Positions 25,053 through 36,180 of a DNA stretch of 64,000 bases are shown here, piece after piece. Source of the DNA: Sequoia sempervirens (Eukaryota; Streptophyta; Pinopsida; Cupressales; Cupressaceae). Made by a program: the position numbers and the translations under genes. Numbering within the stretch: the stretch's first letter is position 1; every line of letters begins with the position of its first letter. The stretch spans positions 45,635,889 through 45,699,888 of the forward strand of contig VDFB02000003.1 in the NCBI GenBank assembly GCA_007258455.2. The letters are read 5' to 3'. The notes under the pieces are model-generated. The model saw nothing but the letters and a program-made list of their open reading frames with translations, had not been told where the DNA came from and searched no databases.

Positions 25053-27468
25053 TGGCATAGTCATAGTAGGAGGTTTCTAGAAGAAACAATCTAGACCATG
25101 CAATAATGAGTCAACATGGTGAAATTAACACAAAGAACTAATACAAAAACAAGAATCTTCATTAGCATAGAACACGTACATGCAAAATTTTCCACACGGG
25201 TGATTATCTACACTCATAGGCCTTTCCTTAGAGGCTTATAACATAGAACTAGCCAGCAGGCCTTCTTACATGCCCTCAGAGGGTTGTTGCAAAAATAAGA
25301 ACCTACGACTAAGAACTGAATCAAGTACTAATGGTTGATGATTAAATCCCTAATGAGCTCCCCTTAAATGACTACAATTCTCATATATATGTTTCTCAAT
25401 CTCCCAAATAGGTCTAAGTTGACCACAAGGGTTAATAACCTAATAAAAGATCAAATGTGAAGGTCAGCCTCAAACCATGAGTAGATAACTCCACACGAGA
25501 AGATGTAACTTGTGGATCTCCAAGATATGTCCCAATGAACCCAAGATATTATAATTATATTTCATGTAGTTCTGCATGCTTTGGGAAATAGGTTCACACT
25601 AAGAAGCTGAGCTAGGTTGGCCCCAATGCTATGTTTGGAAAATGGTGAAATTTTGAGAGTGGCTACTTTTACTAGGAAAGTATAAACAATCTAAAATTTG
25701 GATATGGGATATATGTCCATGCATAGATGTTTTATCTTGTGCCACAAACTGAGAAATGGTAATGTGATGAAATGCAAAGTGAACAAGTGAAACTACTTCT
25801 GAATGTGAAACATAGATTTTTGGGACCCTATGGACTACTCTTGCACTTCTAGGGTTTTCACCTAAAAGGAGAGAGATATGGCCAAAATTCCTAATGATTC
25901 ACTCAAATCAGAATGTATGCAATGTTTTTTAATGTAGATGAACTTAACTAAATGCAATTGACTAATCTGAATGCCCGAAAATGAATGTAAAAGTGAGATT
26001 TATGCCTTGTTTGAAAACATAGTGTGATATGCAAATAATGAAGAAATGAATTAAATGTGTAGAACAGAAAGAGATGGGTCAAATCAGAGTGCACCTGGGA
26101 AAATTTTGATGATAATAGAATTTTTTTGATGTTGGCTGAGATCACTAATTTTTCATAGTGGGACCCATTCGCCTAGGGTGGTGACTCAGTCCTCTTCCTA
26201 GTGAAAAATTGTTGGGAGTTGGTTGCAGTCAATCAAGATCCAAAATATGACAAAATTCAGATTTTCAGTCCTGAGGTGGGACTCATTTCCCATAGGTGGT
26301 GAATTAGTCCTCTCCCAAATTTTTGAAAAATTAGGAGACAACTCTGCGACACCAGATCTGGAAATGTCTACTTGTCAGGTTGCCGAAGTTAGTTCTACAG
26401 AAAACAGACAAATAACTCTCTCCAAGCTTGAATTTGATTCAAGTTGACTTGGAAATCAATATTCAACACCTAATAACCTATCAAATCTACATAAAAAGAG
26501 CTAAAAACAAACATGCAATAGGAGAAAAATGATTGAGGGTTAGTGAATAGGGGTTTGCCTTGGTCAAACCCCACTTTTGGTAATTAAACCCTTAAAAAGA
26601 TAATGAAATGAAGGAGAAAGATAAAATAATAACATGCAAGTGTTATCAACTTACCTAACCCTTGATGATGCAAGTCTGAGGTAATGTTAATGGCTACTTC
26701 AAAGTGCTTGAATAGTGCTTGAATTGTTGATGAAAAATGCTTGAATGCTTGAGTGAATTGGTGGATAAGTGAACTTGATAAATGGAGGTTAGAATGAGAT
26801 GAAAATCACTTATTTATACAATTATTGTGCCTTAGTATCCATTCATACCTCATCACAGGCCGACATCAAGTGATTTTGAATAAAATCCCAAAAGGAAATT
26901 TAAAATATTTTAAATTTGGGGCCAAGGGGGACTCATTCGCCACCCATGGTGAATGGGTCCCACCTAGGACCTAAAAACATGTGTCGGGAAAAATGTTGTA
27001 TTTAATGTTATTTTTTGGGATAACATTCAAAAATACACTTAATTACAAGATATGAGGGCATAAAGAGACCAAATAAAGCATGAGAAGGGTGTAAATAGTG
27101 AAAATATTCCTAGAAGAGCATGAAAGCTTGTTACAAGACTTTACAACACTTCAAAATAGGACTTGTTCATGAGTAAAAAGGTGATTTTTAGGTAAATTGC
27201 ATTAAATAGAGTCTAGAAGAATGTAGAAATGTCTTACAACACTTCACAACACCTTTACAAGACATCATTCTTTGAGTTTTAGCACCTAAATAAGCATGTT
27301 CAAGCCATGTTACAACATAAAATCAAAGCAACATAGTTCCAACACCATGAAACAAGACCTAAAAGGCCATGAAAATGACAAGGGGCCATTTTTCTATGGA
27401 ATAGAATGTAATGCAAGAAAATAACTATTTCTGGTTGATGCTTTACAACCAGGGATGCTCGTGCATCA
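25053..27468 (-). repeat. E3 5' LTR, interrupted
   Basis: Matches the 3' LTR at 19566-20378. The match stops at 25805 and resumes at 27404, with a 1.6 kb insert between. After removal of the insert and one copy of GAATG it is 813 bp, the same length as its partner. Confidence 0.9.
25806..27403. mobile_element. Solo LTR nested in E3 5' LTR
   Basis: A 1,598 bp insert flanked by a perfect GAATG duplication (25801-25805 and 27404-27408). Its ends are short imperfect inverted repeats, TGAAACATAG and CTATGGAATA, as in LTRs, with a terminal CA changed to TA. There is no coding capacity, so it is most simply a solo LTR left by recombination. A diverged relative lies in the opposite orientation at 50539-51999: both contain the block GTTTG(A)CC(A/T)(T)GG(T)CAAACCCC with TTAATTACCAA nearby (here near 26,550). 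Confidence 0.8.
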
Positions 27469-27473
27469 AGATC

Positions 27474-28254
27474 TCACATGAGAGACGAAAAGCAAGAAAG
27501 AGAAACATGGTGGGGAAGAAAAAACTAGATTCTAACCATCCTAATAGATCTTTCATAAGAAATCTAATTATGGTCATATAAAATATTCTTGATGCCTTTG
27601 CCATACAACACATTGGTGACTTTAATGGAGAAGTGTAAAGACTCTCATAAAATCCACTATAAATCATGTTTAGGAATGGTCATATGATCAAAAGGGGGGA
27701 TGTAAATCACTAAATGAAGAATGAAACTAATTTTTCCTTTGGGAATCCATCAAAGTGCATTAAAAATTCCTCTGTAGCTTCATGTCTCAAGTTTGAGTAG
27801 CTGAACAAGTTGCCATAACATTAATAGTAAAAATTTGGGTTGAAAACATGTCACTTTGGTCCATTGTAGTAAATTGAGGTGCAACTAGATGAGTTGTGGG
27901 AATTTTCCCTCCATCAAAGTATGAAAAAAATTTAGTTGCATCGAGAAATTTAAGCTTGGTTAGGTTCACTTGGAAAATTCTGCAAAACTGGATAGACATG
28001 AAATTTCCACAAATACAAAACAATGGTCACTATTAGGTTTTGTGTAGGAAATACATTAGCATTTTCACATTTAACATGGATATTTCACTTAGAAATCCCC
28101 ATAAACCACCCATCTATGGAACCTTGGTCTCCATTGGCATCATGGAAAGATTGCCTCCATCTTCACATAAAGCTATAATTATTCATTTTATCCTCAATAG
28201 GTTTCGGTAGACAATCAAGATCCATCAAAACTATGCAAAAATTCAAATGGATAC
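27474..28254. other. Flank between E3 and E2
   Basis: Non-coding. It shares a ~24-base phrase (GCCTCCATCTTC-CATAAAG) at 28,153 with the right flank of E2 at 44,853. The phrase belongs to an old dispersed repeat, not to E2. The minus-strand frames at 27443-27667 and 27787-28023 show no recognisable protein. Confidence 0.5.
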
Positions 28255-29521
28255 TGTGGATATAAATTTCCTTGAGCTCCCTTTGGGTTATTCTTATTTT
28301 GCTAAGTTTGACCCACGCCTTATATATTTGAATATCCTCAGGCCCTTTTTTGACGAGCTTTTCCCGCTGTCACCATGTGTCCGCTAGGTGCTCTCCACAT
28401 GGATTTCTTCCTTCACTCTTCTTCCAGCCCCTGCCATGCTTCCACATGTCAATACCACAGGCACTTGAAGACTGCTTCCCTTCACTTTTCAACTGGGTCC
28501 CATCCACATGCCACATAGCATCTATGCGTGTTTGCTTTTTAGCAGACCCCACGGTCAGTGCTAACAATGAAGACTTCTCTATGTGTCTTCCTCGTGCGGG
28601 TTTTCATCGCAAGGAGGGAGGAATGAACCACAAGCCTCGACCTATCGCTACGTGTCTCCTCTATGGTGATTTCATTGAGAGGAAGGAAGGAATGAGCAAC
28701 AAGCCCTACCATGTTGCCATGTGTCCTAACTACCTCCATGGGTAAGCGACACATTTTGACACGAGGTTCTGTTGGGACCACCACCATCATTTGGAGGGGA
28801 TGCATCTAGTTTGAAAGTTACCACATTCCATGGCTCGAATCTTTTATGTTGCAATGGCCTAAGGAAATCATTGCTCTTGATAAGGGAATCTTTTATGTTA
28901 CTGACTCACCAAGTGATGGGATTTTTTTCTATATATACTGCTTCTTCCTTTTGAAAATGAGTTCGAAAGATATAGAAAAATTGGGAAAGACACTAGGCCT
29001 TTTTGTACTATTTTAGATTATTGTATAAGACTCATAGACTATGCCATTATTTGGCCTTTCTATTTTCTTAAGCTATTTGACAAAACATTATACTGTATCA
29101 TTACTATGCTGAGTTGTTTATTTGTAGACCTTCTATGATTTCAATATAAATTTGCTGATTTAGACCATGTCTTTTACTCTTCTTTTCAGTAAATGTGTAT
29201 AGCAGTTATTTTATGTTATTGGATAAATTATTCAGGTTTTCATCTTTGATTTTTGTTATTTTGGGACTTAGAATATTGTTGAACAAGCCCTTAAATTGCA
29301 TCCAAAAGATAGATTTATCGTGCCTACATCTACATCTTGGCGCATCACCTTAGTTAGATCTTTATTTTTTATATCTACTTCCTTTTCCCATTCCAAAACC
29401 CCAATTTTAGAAGAAGTTGGTTTCTTTAAAAACTCGGAGGTCACTCAGTTTAGCAGAATTGGTCCCCCCATTAAGTGAGTTTCCCATAAGGTTGTTACCT
29501 TTTCATTTTTTGGCATCAACA
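28255..29521 (+). repeat. E2 5' LTR
   Basis: Pairs with 42470-44490 over its whole length apart from MITE copy C. It starts TGTGGATATAAATTTCC and ends TTTGGCATCAACA. It contains a six-unit 69-bp array (28372-28785). It also serves as the empty-site reference for MITE copy C, since it reads GCCTTATATATTTG where the partner is interrupted. Confidence 0.92.
28372..28785 (+). repeat. 69-bp tandem array with G-box-like cores in E2 5' LTR
   Basis: A ten-base block related to (G/T)CCACGTGTC recurs at 28372, 28441, 28510, 28578, 28647 and 28716, spaced 68-69 bases. Observed cores are CATGTG, CACATG, CACATA, TATGTG, TACGTG and CATGTG, most being what CACGTG becomes by C-to-T decay at its CpG. The rest of the unit is also partly conserved, for example AGGGAGGAATGAACCACAAG and AAGGAAGGAATGAGCAACAAG. 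CACGTGTC is the G-box/ABRE core bound by plant bZIP and bHLH factors, so this could be an enhancer array in U3. The open frames on both strands follow from 69 being a multiple of three. Confidence 0.8.
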
Positions 29522-29532
29522 ATTTCTTTTTC

Positions 29533-29550
29533 TAGCACGCCCATTGGGAC
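29533..29550 (+). other. E2 primer-binding site
   Basis: TAGCACGCCCATTGGGAC lies 11 nt after the LTR. It resembles the TGGCACGCCCAGTGGGAC form I associate with Tat-type elements, with TGG changed to TAG. The tRNA is not identified with certainty. Confidence 0.6.
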
Positions 29551-29582
29551 TACTTAAATGTACCTAAATCTAAAGTGGGTGT

Positions 29583-30850
29583 ATGAGCCATCAACATGTT
29601 ACTAGATCCCAAACAATGAATAACCCTGGTCTATTAGTGCTGCCACTAGGAATAGTACAAACTAGAACCCATATAGTGAACATTCCAATCCCTCCACCAA
29701 CCATGTTGCTAATTGCAAACATAAATTATGTGGCTTGGGATGTCGAAAGTCCCTTGGTAGCACTAGTAGCACCCGCCATTTGGGCCCCTATCTTGACCTC
29801 TGCTTTAAAAGATATACCAAAATTCACTGGGGATGGCACAAAGATGCCATCCAAACATCTGCAAGATGTCATAGACATGTGTTTGGTGCATAGAGTCACC
29901 GACCAAAATATAGCGCTAAGGTTGCTCACAACCTCTTTCAGGGGTAAGGTGCTGGCTTGGTACTACACTCTATAAGCTAATACTATCAATACCTAGGATC
30001 AGCTCGAAGATCCTTTATACACAAATGATGGAGAGAGATCTTCATTATATCATCATCTGGTGATCATAAAGCAAGCCCCATATGAAGCCATGACTGACTT
30101 CAATACCTGGTTCCATATAACTTGGCAGAGAATTTAGGTTGCTATCCGCCTATCGGCCGAGTTGGAATTCATGTTCTACTTGAAATCCATCAACGTCGAC
30201 ATCTCAATGATGATATAGTCTCTTGGTAGAACCACTCTACCAGATGCATACAACATCGTTGTCAAGGAAAAGAACAATATGATAGATGTTGGGAAGCTAC
30301 CACCTCAACCCATTATGCCTATATTCTCTGAAATATTAGTTTCTTCCTAGGAAGTAGCATCTACCAGTGCACCCACTCCTCCCCAATCTATGTACACATA
30401 TCCAAATGTGCCATGGAACATTGCTTCTACATCTAGCTCCTCAAAGGATGAGATGAGTGACATTAAGGAGATGTTTCAAACCATTACCAATGAAATAACT
30501 ACCATTAAGCAAAATCAGTTTGTGCCTTTGAAGCCAACCTATCAAAATTATCAAGGCAAAAGATCTTCCTACCAAAAAAACCAATTTCAAGGAGGCTCAC
30601 ACAAAAACCCGCAGAATCAAACAACTAATCAAATAGTGCTAGTACCTACTTTGTTGGAGGGTGCTCACCCAAGCTCGAGTAGGGAGCTAACAACAAGGTA
30701 GAATAATTTAGTCAATGACATCAACCCCTGGTTCTTTCCTTGTGGTGACACGCATATGCCTCAGACCCTAAAGGTTATGTATATGCCTCTTTGTAGATGG
30801 AAAATGTGGTACTCACCACACAAATGCAAGGGATGTCCCTGCAGCAAGCA
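29583..30850 (+). pseudogene. E2 gag remnant
   Basis: Starts at Met 29583. The first open part (130 residues) includes PKFTGDGTKMPSKHLQDVID and RLLTTSFRGKVLAWYYTL, the usual gag pattern of a Pro-Lys-Phe-x-Gly-x-Gly start followed by helical capsid. The same frame continues through stops at 29973 and beyond, with YHHLVIIKQAPYEAMTDFN and KSINVDISMM, to an open stretch at 30390-30701 (Gln/Asn/Ser-rich, GKRSSYQKNQFQGGSHKN). A Cys/His cluster near 30,740-30,840 may be what is left of the nucleocapsid region. Confidence 0.8.
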
Positions 30851-31862
30851 ATGGATATAGCTCCTAATCATGCAATCTTCTCATGGATGGAAGAAGAAGA
30901 GGCGGTGTTTGCAAATGATGCATCTACATCGAAATCCCCATAAGTGTAGTCTGATTACAATACTCACTCAAAGAGGAAATTCATGGGCAAACCAGTCATC
31001 CCAAAGTCTAAAAGTGCCTCCAACCAGACACCTAATACCTCTGCGGTTGCACAACAATGTCAACCACAAAGGGAAATTGTTATAACAAGAGCTAAGGATC
31101 AAAAACCTTGAAATCCATCACCATTCAATGTGGTGGAACAATTAAAAATTTCCCTCGCTAATGTGTCCCTTTGGGATATCTTAGCTATTCCAGAGCAAAA
31201 GACATTGCTACAAAAGGCTCTCCAAGAAGATCCAATCATTGAGCCAATAAAGAAATCACTCAAGGGAAACATTGTTGATCCATCACCTCCTACCAAAGTT
31301 CTCACAAATAGCATAGAGGAAGCCTCTACCAAGGTTAGAAATGAGCTAAAACTGAAACCCTTTTTTTTTATCTCTTATTATGGGTAAAAAATTATTGCAT
31401 AATTCCATGATTGACTTTGGCGCTAGCACCACAACCATGCCCAAGCAGATAGCTAAAGCCTTAGGACTTAGCTATGAAATTTTAAAAGGGGGGATTATGC
31501 AGCTTGATGGGAAGAAGGTTGAAACCATAGGTGTCATTAAGAACCTCCCTTCAACTCTATTCTCCTGCCCTAGTATCACAGTTCCACAAGATATTGTGAT
31601 CATAGATGTTCCCCCCATGTTCAGTCTCTGCTTATACCAGGAATTCACTTCAAAGATAGGTGGATATATTTCTTTGGATTGGTCACACTTGATCCTCAGG
31701 ACCAAGCATGAAGCTAAAATTAAAATAATATCTAAAACCCTATACTATAAACATGCGGTTGATGAAGCCATGATCAACTTTGAGGTTGCACATACCTCTT
31801 TCACCAAAGAGGAAATGTTTTGCACCGAGCTAGTAGAAGATGAAAAAGTGACTGGAGATTGA
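30851..31862 (+). pseudogene. E2 protease region
   Basis: A frame from 30851 (MDIAPNHAIFSWMEEEEAVF) runs through stops to the open segment 31130-31387 (VVEQLKISLANVSLWDIL, a pattern common just before Ty3/Tat protease). A one-frame shift leads to 31380-31862. There LLHNSMIDFGASTTTMP is a retropepsin active site with Phe in place of Ser/Thr in D-S/T-G. GGIMQLDGKKVETIG and DIVIIDVPPMFSLCLYQEFT follow as expected for the flap and C-terminal strand. The enzyme would cut the Gag-Pol polyprotein. The Phe change and the frame break argue that it is dead. Confidence 0.85.
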
Positions 31863-32020
31863 ACCGATCAAGAAGAGGTCCTCTCAAGAAAATATATAGA
31901 CACTAATCCTTTTGGAAGCTATCAAGCTACTAGTTTAGGCACCTATGTCATCTATGATGAAGATCAAGAGATTTCAAAGGTTATGAAAGAACCCGAAAGA
32001 GGTCAAGCCTCAGAGCTATG

Positions 32021-32480
32021 GAAGTTGCACTTTGATGGAGAAAGATACAAAGTTTTCACGGGAGATAGGATATGTTTGTCATCCCCAGTAAATCAAAAGA
32101 CACTTTGGTCCTTTTGCTTCTAGTTTGCTTGTTTGAATAATGAAGCTGAATATGAAGGCTTATTGCAAGGTCTAAGCCTTGTCAAGTGAATGGGAATCAA
32201 GAAATTAATAGTGTTTAAAGACTCCAAACTAGTGGTCAATCAATTCCAAAGGCTCTCCATAGCTAAGAATGTCTACATGAGATCCTATAGACATAGAGTT
32301 TGGGACCTAATCAAGGGTTTTGAAACCATCAATATCTAGACAGTGCTTAGAGAGAAAAATACAAAGGCGGATCATCTAGCAACAATTGGATCTCAATTTG
32401 ATCCTATTTCTGACCTAATTCATAACATACACTTTGTGCGAGTGATAGTCCGACTGACAATTCCATATAATTATAAAAGC
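32021..32480 (+). pseudogene. E2 extra RNase H-like domain, upstream of RT
   Basis: Between protease and RT lies a coherent RNase H fold: LHFDGERYK (first Asp), NNEAEYEGLLQGLSLV (Glu), LIVFKDSKLVVNQF (second Asp), and KNTKADHLATIGSQF (last Asp). All four D-E-D-D residues survive, although several stops interrupt the frame. This form resembles the second, archaeal-type RNase H of Tat-group elements. In the Tat elements I know best it follows the Ty3 RNase H; here it precedes RT. A linker follows to about 32,900 with KLPKGLVTLENLFN and IHFYEKYEGVVAWSYDDLKG. The latter resembles the usual pre-RT segment. Confidence 0.8.
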
Positions 32481-32929
32481 TAACAAGTGTTCAAAAGTGA
32501 TGAACACATTGCCTCATTCATCCAATAGTCAGGAGAGTTCACTAAGCAACTCCAACCAAAGATTGTCGAGGCCTACAATGAACAAATCATTTAGCTGAGG
32601 TCCAACAAGCTTCCAAAGGGATTGGTCACTCTTGAAAACTTGTTCAATTGTGATGATGTGAGGAATGACAAAAGGAAGTTTGTAGCAGACAAAAGCGACT
32701 ATGTAGACCTTTAGGTTAGAGACAGAAGGAAAATCAAGGTCAGAAAAGATGTTCCACATCATGACAAAGAAAGACTCATCCATTTCTATGAGAAATATGA
32801 AGGAGTAGTGGCCTGGTCATATGATGACCTCAAGGGATATGATCCTGAAATCATTTAGCATACTATAGAGTTGACAGAAGGAGAAAAACCTGTCTGCCAA
32901 AAGTAGAGGCCAGTGAATCTGAAGATTGA

Positions 32930-33446
32930 ATCCTTGATGACGCAAGAGCTAACAAAGCTAATTCAATCCCAGATCATCTTCTCGATCAAACATAGTACAT
33001 GAGTATCCAACCTGGTTCTGGTCTGAAAGAAGAATGAAGACATCCGCCTATGTGTTGATTTTTGAGATTTGAACAAAGCATCCCTAAAGGACCACTACCT
33101 CTTTCCTTCCATGGAGTCCATCTTGCAAACATTGTCAGGATTGGAAATGTTTTCTTTGCTAGATAATTTCTTCAAGTACAACTAGAACCAATTCAAAGAA
33201 GATGACCGACATAAAATGACGTTCACTACTAAGTGGGGAACATTTGGATGCACAAAAATTCCTTTCAGCCTCTCAAATGTGAGAGCCACTTTCCAACGAG
33301 CAATGGATATCACTTTCAGTAAGCTGATCAACAAGATTATCTTAATCTATTTGGATGATCTGACTATATTCTCTAAATCTAAGGATGATCACTTTGATCA
33401 CCTTGAAGTAGTTTTTAAAAATGTCAGGAGTTTGGGGTATCCCTAA
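32930..33446 (+). pseudogene. E2 reverse transcriptase remnant
   Basis: Begins around PVNLKIESLMTQELTKLI. It continues with KKNEDIRLCVDF and DLNKASLKDHYLFPSMESIL, then LEMFSLLDNFF (first catalytic Asp), HKMTFTTKWGTFGCTKIPF, and LIYLDDLTIFSKS with both Asp of YLDD intact. Only the last 76 residues (33216-33446) are uninterrupted; stops at several earlier points break the rest. Ty3-type by sequence pattern. Confidence 0.93.
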
Positions 33447-34250
33447 ACCTAAAAAAATGTGTTTTCGGAGTGTTGTAGGGAAAATTATTGGGACATGTAG
33501 TGTCCAAAGAAGGAATTGCAATCAATCCTAAGCGGGTGGAGGAAATCAGGGAACTTCCCCCACCATTCAACAAGAAAGGATTCCAATCTTTTTTGGGGAA
33601 AGTAAACTATGCAAAAAAATTCATTTCTGATTTTGCAGGACTAATTAGACCTATCACCCTGATAATAAAAAAGGATCAATTATTCAAATGGACAAAGGAA
33701 GCTAGAGAAGCCTTTGAGAAGGTTAAGGATGTTATTTCTTCAGCTCTTATGCTGGTAAATCTAAACATATTGAAGGAATTTATAATGTATGCATTTAGTA
33801 ACAAATCTAGCATCGCTACTATGCTAACTCAAAAATATGATGTAGGAAAGGGAGAACATTCAATTGCGTCTCACCCCTAGACCTTAAAAGATTATGAGAC
33901 AAACTACAACTTTTTTTAGAGGAAATTATTCACCATTGTTAAGGGACTCAAGAAGTTTTGACACCTCATATCTTGCAACAAGGTGATTGTATATGTTGTG
34001 CATTCCAGTGTGCTCGAGTACATCATGGAAGGGGAAATCACCCAAAAGATGGCCAATTGGATCACAAAGATCCTTGAATATGACATTGAGGTTAGGTCTA
34101 TAAAGATCATCTAAGGAAGGGGACTATGTGAATATTTGGTGCATGACGAGGAAATGGCAGCTAAAGTGGAGCAACCTGAACTTGTTCTAACAAATGAGTC
34201 TAAGTCGTAAGATTGTTGGCTAGCAGACAAAGTGAGATTCATGCACACTA
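33447..34250 (+). pseudogene. E2 RT thumb and Ty3-type RNase H
   Basis: The open segment 33488-33880 starts with GHVVSKEGIAINPKRVEEI, then FQSFLGKVNYAKKFISDFA and LFKWTKEAREAFEKVK (thumb and connection). FIMYAFSNKSSIATMLTQK follows, where the RNase H first Asp would lie; here it is replaced or absent. LKDYETNYNFF, KKF-HLISCNKVIVY and KILEYDIEVR follow across stops. This is the ancestral Ty3 RNase H, so E2 had two RNase H domains. Confidence 0.85.
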
Positions 34251-34259
34251 GAAAATATC

Positions 34260-35454
34260 TATTGGGCCTTCTCAGAAGAGAAGATTCTATAGACTAAAAA
34301 ACAATGAATACACACTTATTGAGGGGATCCTCTTCAAAAGGAGCTTCAATGGTGTTCTACTGCAGTGTGTCACCACAGAGCAAGTAAAGAGAATTCTTGA
34401 CACTTTCCACAACAATCCCATGGGTGGAAATTTCTCTCTGAAGACCATCGCCATCAAAATCATGTGCATCATATACTTCTGGCCTATGTTATTCAATGAC
34501 TCATACTCCTTGGTGAAAGCCTGCAAAGAATGCCAATTCTTCATAGGAAGAAGAACAAATTCCACAATGCCTCTCAATCTAATAGTGGTTGATGAGCCCT
34601 TCACACAATGGGGCCATGATTTTATTAGGATGATCAATTTTGCCTCCAATGTTGGACACAAATGGATCCTCATGGCCATAGACTACTTCACCAAATGGAC
34701 CAAGGCCATGCCCCTAAAGAATGCAACATAGGCAGAGATTGTGGACTTTCTTGAGGGGCTAGTAATGAGATTTGGCCTGCCAAAGACCATCATCTCTGAT
34801 AATGCTAAGGATTTCTTGGGTTCTAAGTTATGTCAATTCACACTTGTGCATGGCATATTCTTAAAAATGTCATCAAACTACTACCTGCAAGGGAACAGCC
34901 TGGCCGAGTCAACTAACAAAAATTTAGTCTGACTCATTAAAAGAATTGGGTCAAAACATAAGAGAGAATGGCATAAGAACCTTCAGGAAACACTCTGGGT
35001 AGACTACATAACTCCTAAATAAGTTCTCAAGACTTTTTCATACGAGCTAGTGTATGGGAAAGAACTATTGCCCATCTCCATGGAGATTCCTACACTACAA
35101 TTGTTCAAATCCCTAGAAATTGAAGAAAATGGAGTCATGGAGGTTTGGTTGGCCGAGTTACTAGAAGCATGGGAAAAAAGGGAAAAGGCCCTAAGAGCCA
35201 AGTCTAATCACTAGTAGGTGGTTAAAAAATGGTTTGACAAGAAAGCTTCGTACCGGGGTCTAAAATGTGGAGACATAGTATTAAAATTCAATGAAAGGGC
35301 CATGAAGCCTAGCCAACATTGAAAGTTCGACAGTCTGTGGGAAGGCCCTTTCAGAATAATTCAATGGAAGCAACATAATGCTTTTAAATTAGAAAATATG
35401 GAGGAGGAATTGGGGATTCTAGTTAATGAAATCCACCTCAAATTGTTTAAATAA
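34260..35454 (+). pseudogene. E2 integrase remnant
   Basis: The zinc domain reads FHNNPMGGNFS (second His changed to Asn) and then CKECQFF. The core is open in 34420-34731 and 34741-34932: TQWGHDFIRMI (first Asp), LMAIDYFTKWTKAMPL, GLPKTIISDNAKDF (second Asp), and QGNSLAESTNKNLV (Glu). The C-terminal part reads YELVYGKELLPISMEIPTLQ, CGDIVLKFNER, SLWEGPFRI, and ENMEEELGILVNEIHLKLF, ending at TAA 35452. The D-D-E triad is present in place although stops split the frame. Confidence 0.92.
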
Positions 35455-35551
35455 GCTTCATTATTATTCTGCCAATGTAAATATGGAAGTATTGTAATTA
35501 TTTTTCTTTCATGTTTACATCGGTCGATCTTTCCTCAACTCATCAGCAAAC

Positions 35552-35655
35552 CATATGCGAAAAATTAAGAATGACCCCATATGCGGAAAATTAAGAATGA
35601 ACCCATATGTGGAAAATTGAAGTGAACCTATATGTGCAAAATTGAAAAGGTACTC
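35552..35655 (+). repeat. 26-bp tandem repeat, four units
   Basis: Units begin CATATGCG or TATATGTG at about 35552, 35578, 35604 and 35629, each with GAAAATTAAGAATGAACC. Located just after integrase in E2, a region where Tat/Ogre elements often carry satellites-like arrays. Confidence 0.85.
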
Positions 35656-35916
35656 AAAGAAAGGAAGAAAAGAGAACCCATATTGCAGAATCACAAGAAA
35701 AAGAGACAAGAATTTGATATGAGCTGTATATTCATTATATATGGAATTATATACTTTGATAATCCACTTAAAAAATGGCTCTAGGGCCATACTTTTAAAG
35801 TATATCTATATATTATGCAATTCTTTTGTATATATATACGCTGAAAGACTTTTTAAGGCGTATATACAAAAAATAGGTTGATTCTTAAAACATATAAAAG
35901 TGTTGGTTCTCTAGTA

Positions 35917-36036
35917 GCAACAACAAGAGCATCATCAACAACATCTGGAACATCATCATCAATAGGGGCATTAGGAGTAGCAATAGGAGCAACAAGATCA
36001 TTAGGAGCAATAGGAGCATCAGCAGCAGCAATGACC
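35917..36036 (+). repeat. Imperfect trinucleotide-rich stretch
   Basis: Runs of AGC, ATC, GGA and ACA triplets (GCATCATCAACAACATC, then AGGAGCATCAGCAGCAGC). Open frames on both strands (Ala/Ser/Gly-rich on +) arise from the low complexity. No gene is called. Confidence 0.8.
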
Positions 36037-36180
36037 AGTGGTGGGGGATACACCAAATCCTTGAAGTTAGTGTACCACTCTATGCCATTAAAAACACCAC
36101 ATTATAGCAACGCAATAGGAAATGACATGCATGAGTGACCTTCTGGTGGTGATCTTTGTGTGTTTGAATGTGGAACCCGC

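Larger units (their letters stand above)
19566..27468 (-). mobile_element. E3: chromovirus-type Ty3 retrotransposon
   Basis: The element reads right to left. Its LTRs are 19566-20378 (3') and 25053-27468 (5', interrupted by a solo LTR); each is 813 bp without the insert. A perfect 5-bp duplication AGATC lies at 19561-19565 and 27469-27473. The primer site matches initiator tRNA-Met. Traces of gag, zinc knuckle, protease, RT, RNase H, integrase and a C-terminal chromodomain follow in the order expected for a chromovirus. Every domain carries stops, shifts or catalytic substitutions, so the element is dead. Confidence 0.93.

Noticed and set aside
28350..28805. Open frames on both strands in the E2 5' LTR (131 codons +, 88 codons -), also present in the 3' LTR.
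   Set aside because: They follow from the 69-bp repeat, whose length is a multiple of three. The translation has no domain, and both strands are equally open.
35878..36138. Ala/Ser/Gly-rich frame on the + strand and Asp/Ala-rich frame on the - strand.
   Set aside because: Both derive from a trinucleotide-rich stretch.
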